Shown here one piece after another: positions 27,651 to 36,606 of a stretch of DNA of 64,000 nt. How positions within the stretch are numbered: the stretch's first letter is position 1; every line of letters starts with the position of its first letter. A model generated the notes under the pieces. It was not told the origin of the DNA, ran no database searches, and saw only the letters and a program-made list of their open reading frames with translations. Source of the stretch: Bacillus sp. V5-8f (GTDB lineage Bacteria; Bacillota; Bacilli; Bacillales; DSM-1321); assembly GCF_002863565.1 (NCBI RefSeq), contig NZ_PGUW01000004.1:124001-188000 (forward strand), written 5' to 3'. A program made the position numbers and the translations under genes.

Positions 27651-28826
27651 TTGAGGATAGTTGGCAGAGATGGAGACTCATTCGTATATTACAGCATGCT
27701 TTTTCATGTTCCGCTTCAATTGATTAGGGATTCCAATCCTAATGTCATTAATGAGGGCTTGCTAAAAGGATCAATAATCCATATACCTGGATTTAAAAAA
27801 CAAAAAATCTCTTCGTCTATGAGGATAACGCTTCCGGAAATAGCAGAGAATTTTCGTGTTTCTGCCGACGCATTATGGGTGTTAAACGGGGATTTTGAGC
27901 CAAGCCAGGAGGTAAAGATTCCTGTAAGCATCAACAGGCCGGCCATCAAAACGAAAAAACGCTACGATTATTCATCTTTAACGAAGGATTTAATCCGGCT
28001 GAAGAAGCTATACCCATTTCTTGAAATACAAACGATCGGCAAAAGTGTCCTTGGTAAAGACATTTTGGAAGTGAGTTTAGGGAAGGGCAGAGAAATCGTT
28101 CACTATAATGGCTCTTTTCATGCTAATGAATGGATAACATCGGCCATTCTGATGAGATGGCTAAATGATTTGCTAATATCACTCTCTACTGGGCTGCCTC
28201 TCTATGGGCTATACACGCTGCCAATTTATGAAACAAAGAGGATCTCAATGGTACCAATGGTCAACCCTGATGGTGTGGATCTCGTCCTCCATGGTACCAG
28301 GGCGGCGGAAGGAAAGTTCGATGTAGAAGCAATGAATGGAGGTTCTGATGAGTTTTATGCCTGGAAAGCCAATATCCGAGGAGTAGATCTTAATAACCAG
28401 TATCCAGCCAGGTGGGAAATCGAGAAAAGGAGAAAAATACCTCAAGCCCCTGCGCCGCGAGATTTTCCGGGTGAAGCACCATTGACCGAGCCTGAGGCTG
28501 TGGCGATGTGGGAGCTCGCTCAAAAGCGTGACTTTGAAAAAGTGATGGCCCTCCATACTCAGGGACGAGAATTCTATTGGGGTTACGAAGGCAAAGAACC
28601 TTCCAACGCTGGCTGGATTGCCGAAGAATTTGAAAAGAAAAGCGGATATAAGGCTGTGCGATATGTTGACAGTCATGCGGGTTATAAAGATTGGTTCATT
28701 CAAGAATATCAGCGTCCCGGTTTTACCCTTGAGCTTGGAAAAGGCATTAATCCGCTGCCCTTATCGCAGATGGATACCATCTACTGCGAAACATTGGGGA
28801 TGTTAATGGCAGCATTGTATAGGTAA
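27651..28826 (+). CDS. yqgT: Gamma-D-glutamyl-L-diamino acid endopeptidase-like, M14 family
   Basis: Zinc peptidase predicted to cut the peptide stem of peptidoglycan, likely in sporulation or wall turnover. 391 residues: a LysM-like N-terminal part (VYYSMLFHVPLQLIRDSNPN, LKGSIIHIPG) and a carboxypeptidase M14 domain. Zinc ligands are H157 and E160 (HANEW) and H302 (ALHTQG); E361 (LELGKG) is the catalytic base. The TTG at 27651 is the start, 8 nt after GGGAGGG; B. subtilis YqgT is the named relative. No signal peptide is apparent. Confidence 0.85.
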   Translation: MRIVGRDGDSFVYYSMLFHVPLQLIRDSNPNVINEGLLKGSIIHIPGFKKQKISSSMRITLPEIAENFRVSADALWVLNGDFEPSQEVKIPVSINRPAIKTKKRYDYSSLTKDLIRLKKLYPFLEIQTIGKSVLGKDILEVSLGKGREIVHYNGSFHANEWITSAILMRWLNDLLISLSTGLPLYGLYTLPIYETKRISMVPMVNPDGVDLVLHGTRAAEGKFDVEAMNGGSDEFYAWKANIRGVDLNNQYPARWEIEKRRKIPQAPAPRDFPGEAPLTEPEAVAMWELAQKRDFEKVMALHTQGREFYWGYEGKEPSNAGWIAEEFEKKSGYKAVRYVDSHAGYKDWFIQEYQRPGFTLELGKGINPLPLSQMDTIYCETLGMLMAALYR

Positions 28827-28966
28827 CCATTATAGGAATTAATTCTCGGCATTCGCTACTAGTTGTTTTATAATAAAAATTATCAGCCTAAATCTATGAG
28901 GGAGGTGGGGAAAAAATCGCTTTTCTTCGGTATTTCGTTGGCATGCCATGGCGAAGGTTTCGTTTT

Positions 28967-30097
28967 ATGACTAGAAAAATATATTTGATTAAGTTTTTAC
29001 TTATACTCTTACTATTGCTTCTTTTATCAGCCTGCCAGCCCGTAACCGAACGTACTGTCGATAAAGGGGAAGACATTGATAATAAATCAATGTACCAGAT
29101 CAAAATACCGAAAACGATCATCGAGGAAGAAATGAAGGTTGAAACGGTTATCGATTGGATGGATTCCGATTTGATTTTGTATTTGGCAAGACCAATTGGT
29201 AATGAGCCCCAACAATTAATGGTACTAAACATGAAAAGCGGCCAACAGGAAATCTTTTACCAGCCTGTTGCACCTATTGTGAATGTGTCGATCAGCCCTT
29301 CAAAAAATTTTGTGCTGGTACATACTTCATCTTCGGCAAAAGAAGCCACCATCCATCTATTGAGAAACGATGGCACTGAACAGTTTGCGGCTGCCATCCC
29401 CTCAGAGGAGCTTGACTTTTCCTGGAATCCTTATGAGAATGGCGTCCTATTTGTAACTAGCTTTTTTGAAGACTGGAGCTTCACCAACTACAAGATTGAT
29501 ACGAAACAAAAGAAGATAACCCACTTGGATTTCCCGCAGCCTTTCGCACAATGGGAAGCTAAAGACCGGTTGATGTATCTGGACTGGGACAAAAATGATC
29601 TAGATGCCACAGCTCCTCTTATCTCGATGGATATGAAGAGCCGGAAAAAGAAAGCAGTTATGCTGGATGTCCTCCAATTTCATAAATGGAGGGAAGGATT
29701 CATGGCGATACAAGTTACGACTGAAAAACCGGATAAAGCAGTTTATAAATTTTTTGATGGGAGCAATAAACAAATATTTTCTTTCATGGTGCCTCGAACC
29801 ACTTCTTATGCTCACTCGGAGGTGCCCAATTTCACCTTCAACGAAGCACAGGATTCTTTTTATACCTTCGTTCCTGACAAGCATCCAAAAGAAGGAAAGA
29901 TCGGGGAGCAATATAAGCTCATCCAGGTTAATTACCGTACTGGGGATATAATAACCATACTAAAAAGTGCGGAAAATGCCCCGATAACTTGTTCACCTGA
30001 AGGCAACTGGTGTTTATATGGCCATCAGCACGAGAAACTGATTAACACGTACGAAAAGAAGGTGTTTTCACTAGTGGAAACTAGAAAGGATGAGTAG
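28967..30097 (+). CDS. yqgU: Putative lipoprotein YqgU
   Basis: 376 residues. A Leu-rich signal ends in LLLLSAC, so the Cys is a likely lipidation site. The body resembles a beta-propeller: repeated blades such as DSDLILYLARPIGNEP, NVSISPSKNFVLVHTS, DFSWNPYENGVLFVTS. ATG 28967 is used with AAGG 9 nt upstream; an in-frame ATG at 28943 is also possible. A 24-codon ORF with a strong ribosome site ends on this ATG (see findings). B. subtilis YqgU has been linked to germination or sporulation by regulation only. Confidence 0.72.
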   Translation: MTRKIYLIKFLLILLLLLLLSACQPVTERTVDKGEDIDNKSMYQIKIPKTIIEEEMKVETVIDWMDSDLILYLARPIGNEPQQLMVLNMKSGQQEIFYQPVAPIVNVSISPSKNFVLVHTSSSAKEATIHLLRNDGTEQFAAAIPSEELDFSWNPYENGVLFVTSFFEDWSFTNYKIDTKQKKITHLDFPQPFAQWEAKDRLMYLDWDKNDLDATAPLISMDMKSRKKKAVMLDVLQFHKWREGFMAIQVTTEKPDKAVYKFFDGSNKQIFSFMVPRTTSYAHSEVPNFTFNEAQDSFYTFVPDKHPKEGKIGEQYKLIQVNYRTGDIITILKSAENAPITCSPEGNWCLYGHQHEKLINTYEKKVFSLVETRKDE

Positions 30098-30098
30098 A

Positions 30099-30410
30099 TT
30101 GGCAATAGCAGATATAGCCGTAATTCCCATTGGTACGAAAGGCCCAAGTGTCAGCAGCTATGTGGCTGACATTCAAAACATTCTAAAGGAATATGAAGAA
30201 AAAGGTAACCTTCGTTACCAGCTTACGCCCATGAATACAATTATTGAGGGCGAACTTTCTATTATTTTTCAGGTCATTCAGGAAATCCATGAATCTCCTT
30301 TTGCAAAGGGAATAGATCGGGTTGCGACATCCATTAGAATAGATGATCGCCGAGACAAAGAGTCCACAATGGAAAGGAAAATGCAGAGCGTGAGTAACCA
30401 TTTGAAATAA
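30099..30410 (+). CDS. yqgV: Thiamine-binding-like protein, MTH1187/YkoF family (YqgV)
   Basis: 103 residues of the small ferredoxin-fold family represented by YqgV, MTH1187 and the repeat of YkoF. Family features: MAIADIAVIPIGTKGPSVSSYVA at the start and YQLTPMNTIIEGE. Members bind thiamine or related ligands; function here is inferred. Either ATG 30090 or TTG 30099 may start it; TTG has AAAGG at a better distance. It overlaps or abuts the yqgU stop, so the two are one transcript. A terminator follows immediately. Confidence 0.78.
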   Translation: MAIADIAVIPIGTKGPSVSSYVADIQNILKEYEEKGNLRYQLTPMNTIIEGELSIIFQVIQEIHESPFAKGIDRVATSIRIDDRRDKESTMERKMQSVSNHLK

Positions 30411-30440
30411 AAAACGAGGCTAAAAAATAGCCTCGTTTTT
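30411..30440. terminator. Bidirectional terminator after yqgV
   Basis: AAAACGAGGCTA pairs with TAGCCTCGTTTT over an A5 loop, with A-run before and T-run after, so it works for yqgV and for yqgW from the other strand. Confidence 0.93.
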
Positions 30441-30512
30441 GCTTGCACTGTGCTCTTACACTTTCTCGATAGGAAGTGTAATGGGTTGCTTCTTTAAGAA
30501 TGCGCTTTCGTA

Positions 30513-30686
30513 TTAGTGCGCAACAGGGAAGCCATGGTGAATGATTGTCATGACCGTAAACCAGCCGATTACAGCTGTTGTTCCCGCAGCGAAAATGAAT
30601 CCCAGAAAATTCTTGTTTTTAAAAGAGCTGATAACCGCAAATAAAGCCAGGAGTGTAACAAGACTGAAGATAATCATTAAGCCCAT
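30513..30686 (-). CDS. yqgW: DUF2759 small membrane protein (YqgW type)
   Basis: 57 residues: MGLMIIFSLVTLLALFAVIS, a KNKN turn, then FLGFIFAAGTTAVIGWFTVMT and a His-containing tail. Two transmembrane helices with the YqgW layout, at the yqgW position between yqgV and yqgX. Read from the complement of 30513-30686; the ATG follows AAGGGGG by 8 nt. Function unknown. A hairpin (TTACACTTTC/GGAAGTGTAA, 30456-30480) lies beyond its stop. Confidence 0.75.
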   Translation of the reverse strand: MGLMIIFSLVTLLALFAVISSFKNKNFLGFIFAAGTTAVIGWFTVMTIIHHGFPVAH

Positions 30687-30996
30687 ATTTTTAACCCCCT
30701 TACTTAAAGATGAGTAGTGCTTACCAGACAGTATTTGGCCACAAGATGCTTGTACCTGTGTAATAAATATGTAAATAATTGCATTCGTTTATAGTTTAAT
30801 GGTTTTTTTTCCATTTGTCGAGATTTAAAAAATGACACTTTTATGTTGTATGGCTTGCAGTGGCATAATCCATAATTTCTCTTTCTTAAAAATCTTTCCC
30901 ATTTAGTGTAAAATGTAAGGAGTAAAGGAAAATCTTAAATTTCGAAACCGTTTTGCTTGGATTTTCAGACAAACAGAAAAAATGGAGATGGAAAAC
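30687..30996. other. Divergent intergenic region yqgW/yqgX
   Basis: 310 bp with no coding sequence. It contains the ribosome sites of both divergent genes and an AT-rich stretch with T8 near 30803. I see no confident operator or promoter; the region 30820-30960 has A/T-rich -10-like strings only. Confidence 0.5.
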
Positions 30997-31629
30997 ATGA
31001 AATGGAATCAGCTCCCCTTGGGACCCTTACAAACAAATTGCTACATTCTTTCTAATGATGCTCAGGAATGCATCATCGTTGATCCTGGAGAAGAATCAGC
31101 TAAGCTCATCCAATATATCCAGACCAAAAAGCTAAAACCTCTTGCAGTGCTATTGACTCACGCCCACTTTGACCACATCGGGGCGTTGGACCAAATTCGT
31201 GAATTTTTCGAAATTCCGGCCTATATACATGAAAAAGAAGCGAAATGGCTGCTTGACCCAGCTCTGAACGGTTCACAGCGATTCCCTGGTCCACCTATCC
31301 GCTTAAAACCTGCAGAACATATTCTGGCAGCTGAAACGGACTTGCAGATTGGCAGCTTTTCATTTAAGTTATTTGAAACGCCGGGACATTCGCCTGGAAG
31401 TATATCCTACTTTTTAGAGGAAAAAGGCCTGCTTTTTTCTGGGGATGTTTTATTTAAGGGAAGCATAGGACGTACTGATCTGCCAGGCGGAGATTACGCC
31501 CAGCTTATGAAAAGCATTCACAACAAGCTTTTGTCCCTTCCTGAGGACACGATCGTGTTATCCGGCCATGGCCCTGTCACTACACTTGCGGATGAAATGG
31601 AAAGCAATCCTTTCCTAAATGGTTTTTAA
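30997..31629 (+). CDS. yqgX: Metallo-beta-lactamase fold hydrolase (YqgX, glyoxalase II-like)
   Basis: 210 residues of the small MBL hydrolase family. Metal ligands THAHFDH (54-60), the distal His in ETPGHSPGS, Asp in FSGDVLF and His in LSGHGP are all present, giving a binuclear zinc/iron site. YqgX of B. subtilis has been described as a bacillithiol-linked glyoxalase II or sulfur dioxygenase-type enzyme, so thioester hydrolysis is likely. ATG 30997 follows GGAGATGG; an earlier ATG overlaps the site. Confidence 0.85.
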   Translation: MKWNQLPLGPLQTNCYILSNDAQECIIVDPGEESAKLIQYIQTKKLKPLAVLLTHAHFDHIGALDQIREFFEIPAYIHEKEAKWLLDPALNGSQRFPGPPIRLKPAEHILAAETDLQIGSFSFKLFETPGHSPGSISYFLEEKGLLFSGDVLFKGSIGRTDLPGGDYAQLMKSIHNKLLSLPEDTIVLSGHGPVTTLADEMESNPFLNGF

Positions 31630-31664
31630 GCAGTAAAGACCACCTAATAAAAGAGGGGAAACAA

Positions 31665-32768
31665 ATGGGTAAATGGATACAAGAAGCTATCGATCAAAGT
31701 CCGGATGGAAGAATCAGCTACAGCGACTTTATCAATCTTGCGCTATACTCGCCCCAAACCGGTTATTATATGAACAATAGAGAGAAAATTGGAAGACTAG
31801 GTGATTTTTACACAACGAGCAATTTAGCGGATGCATTTGGCCGCACTCTGGCAAGGTGGTTTGTTCACTGTGTCAAGGAATACAGCCTGCCGCCGGTTTT
31901 TTGTGAAATCGGCGGGGGCACTGGCCGCCTTGCCCATTCAATCTTAAGCTACATAAGACAAAAAGAACCGGCGATGGAGAAGGATCTAAAATATTTTATC
32001 AATGATGTCAGCCCGTTTCATCGCCAACAACAAAGAGAAGCCCTAACGGAATTTAAATACGTAAAAATTATAGAGAGCATTGAAAAACTGCCAGTGATCG
32101 AGGGAATCATCTTCTCCAATGAACTGTATGACGCGATGCCGGTTCACGTGATCGAAAAGAAGCAGGGCCAATTATATGAAGTATGTATTTCCCTGGATGA
32201 AGGGAAGCTTATAGAAGAATTACAGCCATTGCAGAATGCTAATATTTTTGCGTTTTTGGAGGATCAAAGTCTATCACTCACGGAAGGGCAGCGGTTTGAA
32301 GTGCCGCTGGCCATGGTGTCTTATATAAAAACAATTGCTGAGCATTTGCAAAAAGGCTTGATAGTTACAATTGATTATGGTTATACGAATGAGGAATGGG
32401 GAGAACCTGCCCATAAAAAGGGAAGCCTAAGGGGTTACCAAAATCATCGAATGTTTGAAAATGTATTAGAAAATCCAGGAAAAATGGATCTGACTACGCA
32501 TATACATTTTGATGCACTGGCTCATTACGGTACGCAATTTGGCCTAAAGAACGAACAGCTATTGGGTCAGCAGGAATTTCTATTGAAGGCCGGGATCCTG
32601 GAGGAGCTATGTGATCATGATGGTTCCAATCCTTTTTCAGAGATTGCAAAAAGGAATAGGGCTATTAGAAATCTGGTCGTTCACGGAGGAATAAGCTCTT
32701 ATTTTCGAGTAATGATGCAAACCAAAGGGATAATAGAAAGTATGGAATCATTTCCATTATTCGGTTAA
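31665..32768 (+). CDS. SAM-dependent methyltransferase, COG1565/MidA family
   Basis: 367 residues of the family of NDUFAF7/MidA arginine methyltransferases. Features: IGRLGDFYTTSNLADAFGRTLA at the N-terminus, SAM loop EIGGGTGRLAHSIL, FSNELYDAMPVH (the conserved DALPVH-like block), and VTIDYGY. The bacterial substrate is unknown; in mitochondria the relative methylates a complex I subunit. It lies 35 bp after yqgX and probably forms an operon with it. AGAGGGGA precedes ATG 31665. Confidence 0.85.
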   Translation: MGKWIQEAIDQSPDGRISYSDFINLALYSPQTGYYMNNREKIGRLGDFYTTSNLADAFGRTLARWFVHCVKEYSLPPVFCEIGGGTGRLAHSILSYIRQKEPAMEKDLKYFINDVSPFHRQQQREALTEFKYVKIIESIEKLPVIEGIIFSNELYDAMPVHVIEKKQGQLYEVCISLDEGKLIEELQPLQNANIFAFLEDQSLSLTEGQRFEVPLAMVSYIKTIAEHLQKGLIVTIDYGYTNEEWGEPAHKKGSLRGYQNHRMFENVLENPGKMDLTTHIHFDALAHYGTQFGLKNEQLLGQQEFLLKAGILEELCDHDGSNPFSEIAKRNRAIRNLVVHGGISSYFRVMMQTKGIIESMESFPLFG

Positions 32769-32845
32769 CAGAGTGCGAATTTACATGCTTGGAAACAGTT
32801 GGACATTACTTAAGCAGGTAGATAAGTAAAGATGCACAAAACGAA

Positions 32846-32871
32846 AACCCATGAAGCTAGGTCCATGGGTT
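32846..32871. terminator. Terminator between methyltransferase and yqgY
   Basis: AACCCATG pairs with CATGGGTT around a 10-nt loop at the convergent junction. Confidence 0.65.
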
Positions 32872-32884
32872 CTATGTATGCGCT

Positions 32885-33133
32885 TTAATGACCGCCGGCG
32901 GCTCCCGGGACCATCATGAAAGTAGTCCAATAGGTGAATCCGGCAAAGAAAACGGTTAAATAAGCGCCGAATACGTAGATATACATACGTTCAGATAATT
33001 TTAAATAACTTAAAAGAACAAAGAACCCGGTTTGACCGAAGAAAAGCAACGATGTGGTATACATATCGCCCAAGTAAAACATTACAGCCATAACGCCTGT
33101 CCAAAACCCCATAACTCTGTACATGCGCTCCAT
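32885..33133 (-). CDS. yqgY: DUF2626 small membrane protein (YqgY type)
   Basis: 82 residues with three hydrophobic stretches (VMGFWTGVMAVMFYLG, SLLFFGQTGFFVLLSYL, YIYVFGAYLTVFFAGFTY). The start MERMYRVMGFW and place correspond to YqgY (DUF2626). AAGGAGGG precedes the ATG at 33133. Function unknown. Confidence 0.78.
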   Translation of the reverse strand: MERMYRVMGFWTGVMAVMFYLGDMYTTSLLFFGQTGFFVLLSYLKLSERMYIYVFGAYLTVFFAGFTYWTTFMMVPGAAGGH

Positions 33134-33218
33134 GTTTGTATCCCTCCTTTATCCCCGTCATGTTCATACAAAATAATTATAAAGTAATTGGTAAGAATAT
33201 GTAAAGAACTCTTTGTAG

Positions 33219-33920
33219 CTACTTTGTGACGATAGCGTGGTATGAGCAGGTGGCACATCCTTCCAACATATTTTCCTTTTCCACAAATTCTACTGATTCA
33301 AACAAAGCTTCAAACATGCCGCTTAAGAAGGCGTTATGCATTGTGCAAACCGCCTCCGGCTCCTTTGCGGCCACTTCCTTAAAGGGACAATTAAAGATTT
33401 GAAAAAATAGTTTTGTCTGATCCCCATTTATATGTAATTCCGGATAAAACCCTGCCATGGTTGCCGCATTCTTCAGGATTGATACCCTTTGCTCAAAAGA
33501 CAAATTGCCTATTGGCTGGTTGATACTGGATGCTAGCTTTACGGCCAATTCATTCCCGAATTGTTTACCTGTGTGATACAAAGCTTTTTTTCCTGCTTCA
33601 CCAAGTGAAAGCATTGTTTGAATGGCCACTTTCGATAAAAGCTGATAGTCACGGAAAGGGAAATGTAGCTGGATCACCTCATCCGATAAGCGATAGAGCC
33701 TGCTTGGCCGTCCTCCCTTCCCTGTTTTTTTCGTTTCAGAAATCAGCATATTCACATCTTCCAGCTTTGAAAGATGAAGTCTGGCAACGTTAGGATGGAT
33801 CTCAAATGAATCTGCTATATCTTGTACGGTAACATCTTGATGGTTTTTTGTTATGTACTGGTAAATATGGTAGCGGGTCGGGTCAGATAACACATTTGTT
33901 ATTTTTAAAGTTTGATCCAT
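33219..33920 (-). CDS. ArsR-like transcriptional regulator with C-terminal Cys cluster (COG2345/SufR-like)
   Basis: 233 residues. The N-terminal winged helix (about 1-75) has ITNVLSDPTRYHIYQYI and HPNVARLHLSKLEDVN, typical of ArsR-type DNA binding, with a basic wing KKTGKGGRPSRLYRL. The C-terminal half has NCPF, a Cys 14 residues later (EAVCTMHNAF) and EGCATCSYH; SufR-type Fe-S regulators carry a similar pattern. So it may sense iron-sulfur or redox state. ATG 33920 follows GAGGTG. It is divergent from comGA, where B. subtilis has yqgZ (mgsR), yqhA and yqhB. Target unknown. Confidence 0.75.
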   Translation of the reverse strand: MDQTLKITNVLSDPTRYHIYQYITKNHQDVTVQDIADSFEIHPNVARLHLSKLEDVNMLISETKKTGKGGRPSRLYRLSDEVIQLHFPFRDYQLLSKVAIQTMLSLGEAGKKALYHTGKQFGNELAVKLASSINQPIGNLSFEQRVSILKNAATMAGFYPELHINGDQTKLFFQIFNCPFKEVAAKEPEAVCTMHNAFLSGMFEALFESVEFVEKENMLEGCATCSYHAIVTK

Positions 33921-34200
33921 CCTCTTCACCTCATAGAGATCGATTTTTATTCATTATAATACAGTGGTTATTCCGAAAACATGTATATTTCCACTGTTTA
34001 GAAAATGTTCACATTTGATAGGGTAGTTAATGTATTTCTTCCAACAATAACGGTCTTAAGAGGTTTATTTATCCTAAGTTCAGCAAATTTACGTGTATGG
34101 CAGATTATCTAAAAAAATTTTAATTTTTTGACGAAAAGAGGAGGAAAATACAAATCGGCGTCGAAAGGTAAATACAAATAGATTTGGAGGTGAAAAATAT

Positions 34201-35274
34201 TTGGAATCAATTGAAAAAAAAGCAGAAAGGATTCTCACGCATGCCGTCCGCCTGTCAGCCTCGGACATTCACATCCTTCCAAGAAAAGAAGGGCCTCTCA
34301 TCCAGTTCCGCATTGATAACAAGCTATTCCCGCAAGTCATGCTAACCATCGAAGAATCAGATAGACTGATATCCCATTTGAAATTCCTTGCGTCGATGGA
34401 TATTGGTGAGAAAAGGCGTCCCCAAAGCGGGTCGATTACGATGGTCATTGATAAGAAAACGATTGGCCTGCGTTTATCAACCCTTCCTTCCTCTTTTTCA
34501 GAATCCCTGGTAATCCGCTTAATCCCACAGCAAACTATTCTGCCGATCGAACAGCTTTCCCTTTTTAGTAATACTGCGAATAAGTTAATGGCGCTTTTAA
34601 AACATTCTCACGGAATGATCATATTCACCGGACCAACAGGTTCAGGAAAAACGACCACCCTGTATTCCTTGCTTCATCACGCAAAAGAAATTATCAACCG
34701 CAATGTGATTACGCTCGAAGATCCGATTGAAAATGAGTCGGAGCAAATGCTCCAGGTGCAGATTAATGAAAAGGCGGGCATTTCTTATTCTGTCGGGCTG
34801 AAGGCAGCACTAAGACATGACCCGGATATCATAATGGTGGGGGAAATCCGTGATTCGGAAACGGCCAAGATCGCAGTTAGAGCGGCGTTAACTGGGCACT
34901 TAATTTTGACCACGATGCACACTCGTGACGCAAAAGGGGCAATATACCGGTTGCTCGAATTTGGTGTGAGCTGGGTTGAGATTGAGCAGACATTAATAGC
35001 AGTAACCGCACAAAGGCTGTTGGAATTAAAATGCCCGTACTGTAAAGGAAGCGACTGTACATCGGCATGTCTTACAGGGAAGAAATACAAGCGGGCAAGT
35101 GTCTATGAATTATTGTATGGCAAAGGACTAGCACAGGTATTAAAGAGGGCGAAGGGCGAACAAGCCCATTGCCGTTACCGCGAACTGAAGGATGAGATTG
35201 CCAAAGCCGTGGCCATGGGGTATGTCACGCCGCTTGAATATGATCGCTGGGTGCATAAACATGAAACGAAGTAA
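34201..35274 (+). CDS. comGA: Competence pilus ATPase ComGA
   Basis: Cytoplasmic secretion ATPase (GspE/PulE/PilB class) that drives assembly of the transformation pilus. 357 residues with the N-domain SASDIHILPRKEG, Walker A GPTGSGKTT, Asp box LEDPIE, Walker B DPDIIMVGEIRD, His box LTTMHT and a C-terminal Cys group (CPYCKGSDCTSAC). TTG 34201 is the start, 8 nt after GGAGGTG. First gene of a seven-gene overlapping operon; ComK would be the expected activator, but I could not fix a clear ComK box upstream. Confidence 0.94.
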   Translation: MESIEKKAERILTHAVRLSASDIHILPRKEGPLIQFRIDNKLFPQVMLTIEESDRLISHLKFLASMDIGEKRRPQSGSITMVIDKKTIGLRLSTLPSSFSESLVIRLIPQQTILPIEQLSLFSNTANKLMALLKHSHGMIIFTGPTGSGKTTTLYSLLHHAKEIINRNVITLEDPIENESEQMLQVQINEKAGISYSVGLKAALRHDPDIIMVGEIRDSETAKIAVRAALTGHLILTTMHTRDAKGAIYRLLEFGVSWVEIEQTLIAVTAQRLLELKCPYCKGSDCTSACLTGKKYKRASVYELLYGKGLAQVLKRAKGEQAHCRYRELKDEIAKAVAMGYVTPLEYDRWVHKHETK

Positions 35275-36289
35275 ATGGAAAGGCGTGGAACAGGCTCAAT
35301 TTTTGATCAAGCTCGGTGAACTTCTCGAGAACGGCTATCCTCTCTCTCATGCCATCCAATTCCTTTTGCTACAGGAATCAGGAAAGAAAGCAGCAGACTT
35401 GGATGAAGCACTTTTGAACCTGAGACAGGGCCACCGGCTTCATTCCGTTCTCGCCTCCATGTGCTTTCATCCCCAATTAGTGAGCTATATATATTATGGC
35501 GAGAGTTATGGGCATATTGAGAAGGCGCTTAAGGAAGGAGGGGGTTATTGGAAGAAAAGGACCGAAGATTTTGAAAGAATAAAAAAGCTGCTTATTTATC
35601 CTTTTTTTCTCTTTTTCTTTGTTGTGAATATTTTTTATGTTCTTCAAGAAACGCTCTTGCCCAAGTTTCAGGTACTATTCCAGTCAATGGAAGTCAAAGA
35701 GAATATATTTTTGAACGCAGTCCTGGCTGTTTCTAAAATTCTTCCTATCATTCCCTTAATTCTTGTTGTTTCACTGGTATTGATCTTTTTCGGTAGAAAG
35801 TACTGGTTCTTAAGGATATGCCCACTCAGGCGGCGTAAGATTCTTCATCAGATCCCTTTCATTGGAAGATTCCTCAAACTGTATGACACGCAGTTTTTCT
35901 CTAGCCAATTAAGCGGATTGCTTTCAGGAGGTTTGTCGATAAATGAAAGCATCTGTCTTTTCTCCGAGTCAAGCCAGCCATTCTATCAAAAGCTATGCTC
36001 CCTAATTAAACAGGAATTGACGGAAGGCAAATCTCTTGAAGATATTTTTCAAGATGTCCCTTATTTCGAAAAGCATTTAAGCGTAATCATGGCACATGGT
36101 CAAAAATATGGGACGCTGGATTCTGAGCTGTTCCATTATAGCAGATACGTCCTTTCTGCAATTGAGGAAAGAACGGCTGCAGCCATCCGCATCATTCAGC
36201 CTTTGTTGTTTTCCATTGTCGGATTACTGATCATTTCTATCTATCTCGCAGTGTTAATGCCAATGTTTTCACTGCTGGGAGGATTATAA
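35261..36289 (+). CDS. comGB: Competence pilus platform protein ComGB
   Basis: Polytopic inner platform of the DNA-uptake pilus (GspF/PilC family), 342 residues, three or four helices, including LLIYPFFLFFFVVNIFYVL, ILPIIPLILVVSLVLIFF and ILPLLFSIVGLLIISIYLAV-like end. ATG 35261 lies inside the last codons of comGA (overlap 14 bp), showing tight coupling. Longer upstream open frame has no ribosome site. Confidence 0.93.
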   Translation: MKRSKWKGVEQAQFLIKLGELLENGYPLSHAIQFLLLQESGKKAADLDEALLNLRQGHRLHSVLASMCFHPQLVSYIYYGESYGHIEKALKEGGGYWKKRTEDFERIKKLLIYPFFLFFFVVNIFYVLQETLLPKFQVLFQSMEVKENIFLNAVLAVSKILPIIPLILVVSLVLIFFGRKYWFLRICPLRRRKILHQIPFIGRFLKLYDTQFFSSQLSGLLSGGLSINESICLFSESSQPFYQKLCSLIKQELTEGKSLEDIFQDVPYFEKHLSVIMAHGQKYGTLDSELFHYSRYVLSAIEERTAAAIRIIQPLLFSIVGLLIISIYLAVLMPMFSLLGGL

Positions 36290-36300
36290 GGAGGAAAAAA

Positions 36301-36606
36301 ATGAATGAAAAAGGGTTTACTTTAATCGAAATGTTAATCGTTTTGCTCGTTATTTCCATATTGCTGATCATCACAGTGCCTAACATCACAAAAAATCAGT
36401 CTACTATCCAGGAGAAAGGGTGCGAAGCTTTCTTGAAAATGGTTCGGGCGCAGGTCCAGGCCTATGAAATAGATCAAAATAAGCTGCCGGCAAACATTGC
36501 TGAGCTTCAAAGCTCTGGATATTTGCAGCAAACTTCATGTCCGAATGGGGACGGAGTAAAGATAGACGACAAAGGGGATGTATCGGTAGTTGTGGAGACT
36601 ACATAA
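36301..36606 (+). CDS. comGC: Major competence pseudopilin ComGC
   Basis: 101-residue prepilin. Processing site MNEKG|FTLIEMLIVLLVIS with Glu at mature position 5 and an N-terminal hydrophobic helix. The mature protein has two Cys (EKGCEAF and QTSCPNG) that can form the intramolecular disulfide known in this family. GGAGG lies before ATG 36301. It is the pilus shaft subunit; ComC peptidase would process it. Confidence 0.95.
   Translation: MNEKGFTLIEMLIVLLVISILLIITVPNITKNQSTIQEKGCEAFLKMVRAQVQAYEIDQNKLPANIAELQSSGYLQQTSCPNGDGVKIDDKGDVSVVVETT

Noticed and set aside
34000..34200. ComK boxes before comGA
   Set aside because: There are A- and T-runs (near 34113-34130), but no clean pair of AAAA-N5-TTTT boxes at a standard spacing. 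Regulation by ComK is expected from the family but not shown.
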